The notes under the pieces are model-generated. The model searched no databases. It was given only the letters and a program-made list of their open reading frames with translations, and had not been told where the DNA came from. A stretch of DNA of 7,440 nucleotides from Chloroflexota bacterium (GTDB taxonomy: Bacteria > Chloroflexota > Limnocylindria > Limnocylindrales > Limnocylindraceae). The position numbers and the translations under genes were made by a program. Shown here one piece after another: positions 5,906-7,440 of the stretch. The DNA lies in contig DMUR01000101.1 in assembly GCA_003476885.1 (NCBI GenBank), positions 1-7,440 on the forward strand, read 5' to 3'. Positions within the stretch are counted from its first letter, which is position 1. Each line of letters begins with the position of its first letter.

Positions 5906-7287
5906 TCACGGCAATTCTCCCATTTCGCAGTGTTGCCGACTCCAAACGGCGCATGGAGAGCGCCCTCAGTGAGCAGGAGCGGATGGAGCTCTCTGCGCGC
6001 CTCCTTGTTCGCACGCTTGGCGCACTGCGCAGCGCACGCAGTATTGAACGAACGATCCTCGTCTCACCTGATCCGCTGGCGCGGGCACTCGCCAGGGCCT
6101 CGGGTGCCGTAGCAATTGACGATCGTGGTGTGCCGCTGAATGAAGCGATCCTGCTCGGGATCCAGCATGCACGCGCAGACGGCGCAACAACCGCGCTGGT
6201 CATTCCGGTCGACCTTGCGCACGTCTCAGGCGGCGCACTCGATGAGCTGGTACACGCATGGCGCGCGAGCGGGGCGGCGAGCGCCCTCCTCCCCGCACTT
6301 GATGGCGGCACCGCGGCGCTGATCACTCCGCTGCCGACCAGCATGAGCCTCCGCTACGGCGAAGGGAGCGCTGCGCTGCACCTCCGCGAGCTCACCGCAA
6401 CCACCAGCAGCGTGCATCAACTCACCTCACCACTCGCGGCAGATCTTGACACGCCAGAAGACTTGGTCGCCGCCACCGCTCCAGGGGACGGCCGCGCTGC
6501 AGACGATCAGCACGACGGCTTGATCGCACTCCCCATTGACGGGCTAGGGGAAATTCAGCCAAACGACAACCTCCCAGAACTCATTGCAGAGGGCGTGCGC
6601 CGTTTCTTGGACGAGCGCGCCATTGGTCCGCTGCGACCTGATGATGTGATCAGCGTCACGCAGAAGATCGTCTCTAAGGCGGAGGGGGCGATCGTCGATC
6701 TCACCACCATCACTCCACGACCAGAGGCGGTTGCGTACGCCGAGCGGTGGAAGCGTGACGCACGACAGGTGGAGGTGGTGCTCCAGGAAGCGGTGCGCGT
6801 CGTGCGCATGGATCGTGGCGTGATCATCACCGAGACTGCGCACGGCTTTGTCTTGGCGAACTCGGGGGTTGATGCGAGCAACGTTGGCCCGCGCAGCGGC
6901 GAGATCGTCACCCTCCTCCCTCGCGATCCCGACGCCTCTGCAGCGAAGATCCGCGCCGCAATTGCCGCGCGAACTGGCGTTGCACCAGGGGTGATCATCA
7001 CCGACTCCTTCGGGCGACCGTGGAGGCTCGGTATCACCGATGTTGCGATCGGTCTCGCGGGGATCGCTGCGCTGGAAGACCTACGCGGGCAGCCCGACGC
7101 GGATGGTCGCGTCATGGCGGCCACCGTCCGAGCAGTCGCCGATCAGATCGCCGCCGCGGCGGAGCTTGCGCTCGGGAAGAGCGCGAAGCGTCCACTCGCG
7201 TTCATTCGCGGCGCGAAGCCAGCCCCCACGGAGTCAGGGAGCATCCGGGAGAGCCTGATGCCTCCTGACTGGGATCTCTTCCGCTGA
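5902..7287 (+). CDS. cofC-cofE: CofC-CofE fusion: phospholactate (PEP-type) guanylyltransferase plus F420-0:gamma-glutamyl ligase
   Basis: The 461-residue protein joins two F420 enzymes. Residues 1-190 are CofC/FbiD, a small nucleotidyltransferase that couples GTP to a phospho-acid: ILPFRSVADSKRRM (5-18), IPVDLAHVS (101-109, for the usual PADLP), DGGTAALI (134-141), and LAADLDTPEDL (178-188). After a polar linker (about 191-206) comes CofE (207-461), which adds glutamates to F420-0 with GTP: VTQKIVSKAEG (252-262), HGFVLANSGVDASNV (314-328), DSFGRPWRLGITDVAIGLAG (368-387) and RAVADQIAAAAELALGK (410-426). The CofE half ends normally, without the nitroreductase-like domain carried by mycobacterial FbiB. 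The usual PGDDL near the CofE start reads PNDNL (220-224). The ATG overlaps the cofD stop (ATGA), with no SD, so translation is probably coupled. The domain assignments are secure. The three-carbon substrate cannot be told from sequence. Confidence 0.95.
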   Translation: MITAILPFRSVADSKRRMESALSEQERMELSARLLVRTLGALRSARSIERTILVSPDPLARALARASGAVAIDDRGVPLNEAILLGIQHARADGATTALVIPVDLAHVSGGALDELVHAWRASGAASALLPALDGGTAALITPLPTSMSLRYGEGSAALHLRELTATTSSVHQLTSPLAADLDTPEDLVAATAPGDGRAADDQHDGLIALPIDGLGEIQPNDNLPELIAEGVRRFLDERAIGPLRPDDVISVTQKIVSKAEGAIVDLTTITPRPEAVAYAERWKRDARQVEVVLQEAVRVVRMDRGVIITETAHGFVLANSGVDASNVGPRSGEIVTLLPRDPDASAAKIRAAIAARTGVAPGVIITDSFGRPWRLGITDVAIGLAGIAALEDLRGQPDADGRVMAATVRAVADQIAAAAELALGKSAKRPLAFIRGAKPAPTESGSIRESLMPPDWDLFR

Positions 7288-7324
7288 CCACCATGCTCAC
7301 TAATCGCCCCGTTCCGCATGCGCC

Positions 7325-7330
7325 TACAAT
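7325..7330 (+). promoter_or_regulatory. -10 box of a probable leaderless promoter
   Basis: TACAAT differs from the TATAAT consensus at one position and ends six bases before the ATG at 7337. That is the spacing at which transcription would begin on the A of the start codon. There is no SD between the box and the ATG. No good -35 hexamer is visible 16-18 bases upstream, which is common for leaderless promoters in high-GC bacteria. Confidence 0.6.
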
Positions 7331-7336
7331 GAGCCA

Positions 7337-7440
7337 ATGACAGAGAAGGGCTTCACGATTGACTTTGGCGGCGGCGAGCCGGCGAGCACCCCCGCCACGA
7401 ACCCTGCGACACCCGCCCCCTCAAGCGCGGCTCCAGCCCA
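7337..7440 (+). CDS. Hypothetical protein, Ala/Pro-rich N-terminus (5' part only)
   Basis: Only 34 complete codons are in the window and the gene continues beyond the edge. It begins MTEKGFTIDFGGGEP, then becomes a low-complexity run of Ala, Pro, Thr and Ser. Such a run is typical of a disordered N-terminal tail or linker in front of a folded domain. There is no signal peptide or membrane segment so far. The start is supported by the TACAAT box six bases upstream and by the lack of other usable starts; the ATG at 7329 stops after three codons. The gene appears to have its own promoter and lies 49 bp after the cofC-cofE stop, so it need not belong to the F420 operon. I do not recognise the family. 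Confidence 0.6.
   Translation, partial: MTEKGFTIDFGGGEPASTPATNPATPAPSSAAPA

Noticed and set aside
5859..7124. Minus-strand open frames opposite the CofC-CofE gene
   Set aside because: Both are Arg/Ser/Ala-rich shadows of a gene with continuous family motifs in the plus frame.
7288..7336. Possible terminator after cofC-cofE
   Set aside because: The 49 bp gap has no stem of useful length followed by a T-run, only the small palindrome GCATGC.
1..7440. tRNA, rRNA, CRISPR arrays, transposase or insertion sequence ends, riboswitches
   Set aside because: No repeated spacers, transposase motifs, terminal repeats or recognisable RNA folds were seen. Genes fill almost the whole window.

Overview
The window is a compact stretch of bacterial chromosome with a GC content of about 60% (estimated by eye). 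Its theme is cofactor F420. It carries two of the three dedicated late-step proteins for F420 biosynthesis, one of them a two-enzyme fusion. It also carries three proteins of families that use F420 or flavin. F420 genes of this type are typical of Actinomycetota and Chloroflexota. The single-chain (homodimeric) AceE-type pyruvate dehydrogenase, the mixed ATG/GTG/TTG starts, the 1 to 4 bp gene overlaps and the -10 boxes placed directly before start codons fit a streamlined member of one of those phyla. The sequence alone does not let me choose between them.

Layout. Bases 1-722 (minus) hold the N-terminal 240 codons of aceE, cut by the window edge. A gap of about 100 bp separates it from a divergent plus-strand gene for a membrane-anchored SRPBCC/polyketide-cyclase-like protein (826-1368). 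That gene ends tail-to-tail, inside a shared CTAG, with a three-gene minus-strand operon. In transcription order the operon is a DeoD-type nucleoside phosphorylase (3444-2665), a luciferase-like (LLM) oxidoreductase starting at TTG (2668-1829), and a zinc-ribbon protein with one membrane segment (1829-1365).

A 64 bp divergent promoter region (3445-3508), containing a GC-rich inverted repeat, then faces a plus-strand operon. This runs: a PPOX/FDOR-type F420-dependent oxidoreductase (3509-3952), an LLM oxidoreductase of the F420-dependent glucose-6-phosphate dehydrogenase family (3954-4949), cofD/fbiA (4946-5905), and a fused cofC-cofE gene (5902-7287). The genes are separated by 1 bp or overlap by 4 bp. 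The final 104 bp hold the start of another plus-strand gene, with an alanine/proline-rich N-terminus, behind a strong -10 box (TACAAT) six bases before its ATG.

How the genes work together. CofC activates a three-carbon phospho-acid with GTP. CofD joins it to Fo to give F420-0 (or dehydro-F420-0). CofE adds the glutamate tail. The two upstream oxidoreductases are likely users of the finished cofactor, one of them perhaps reducing it. The Fo synthase gene(s) (fbiC or cofG/cofH) are not in the window. The most notable items are the CofC-CofE fusion without the nitroreductase domain of mycobacterial FbiB, the apparent leaderless promoters, the divergent promoter with its inverted repeat, and a strong excess of GATC sites.
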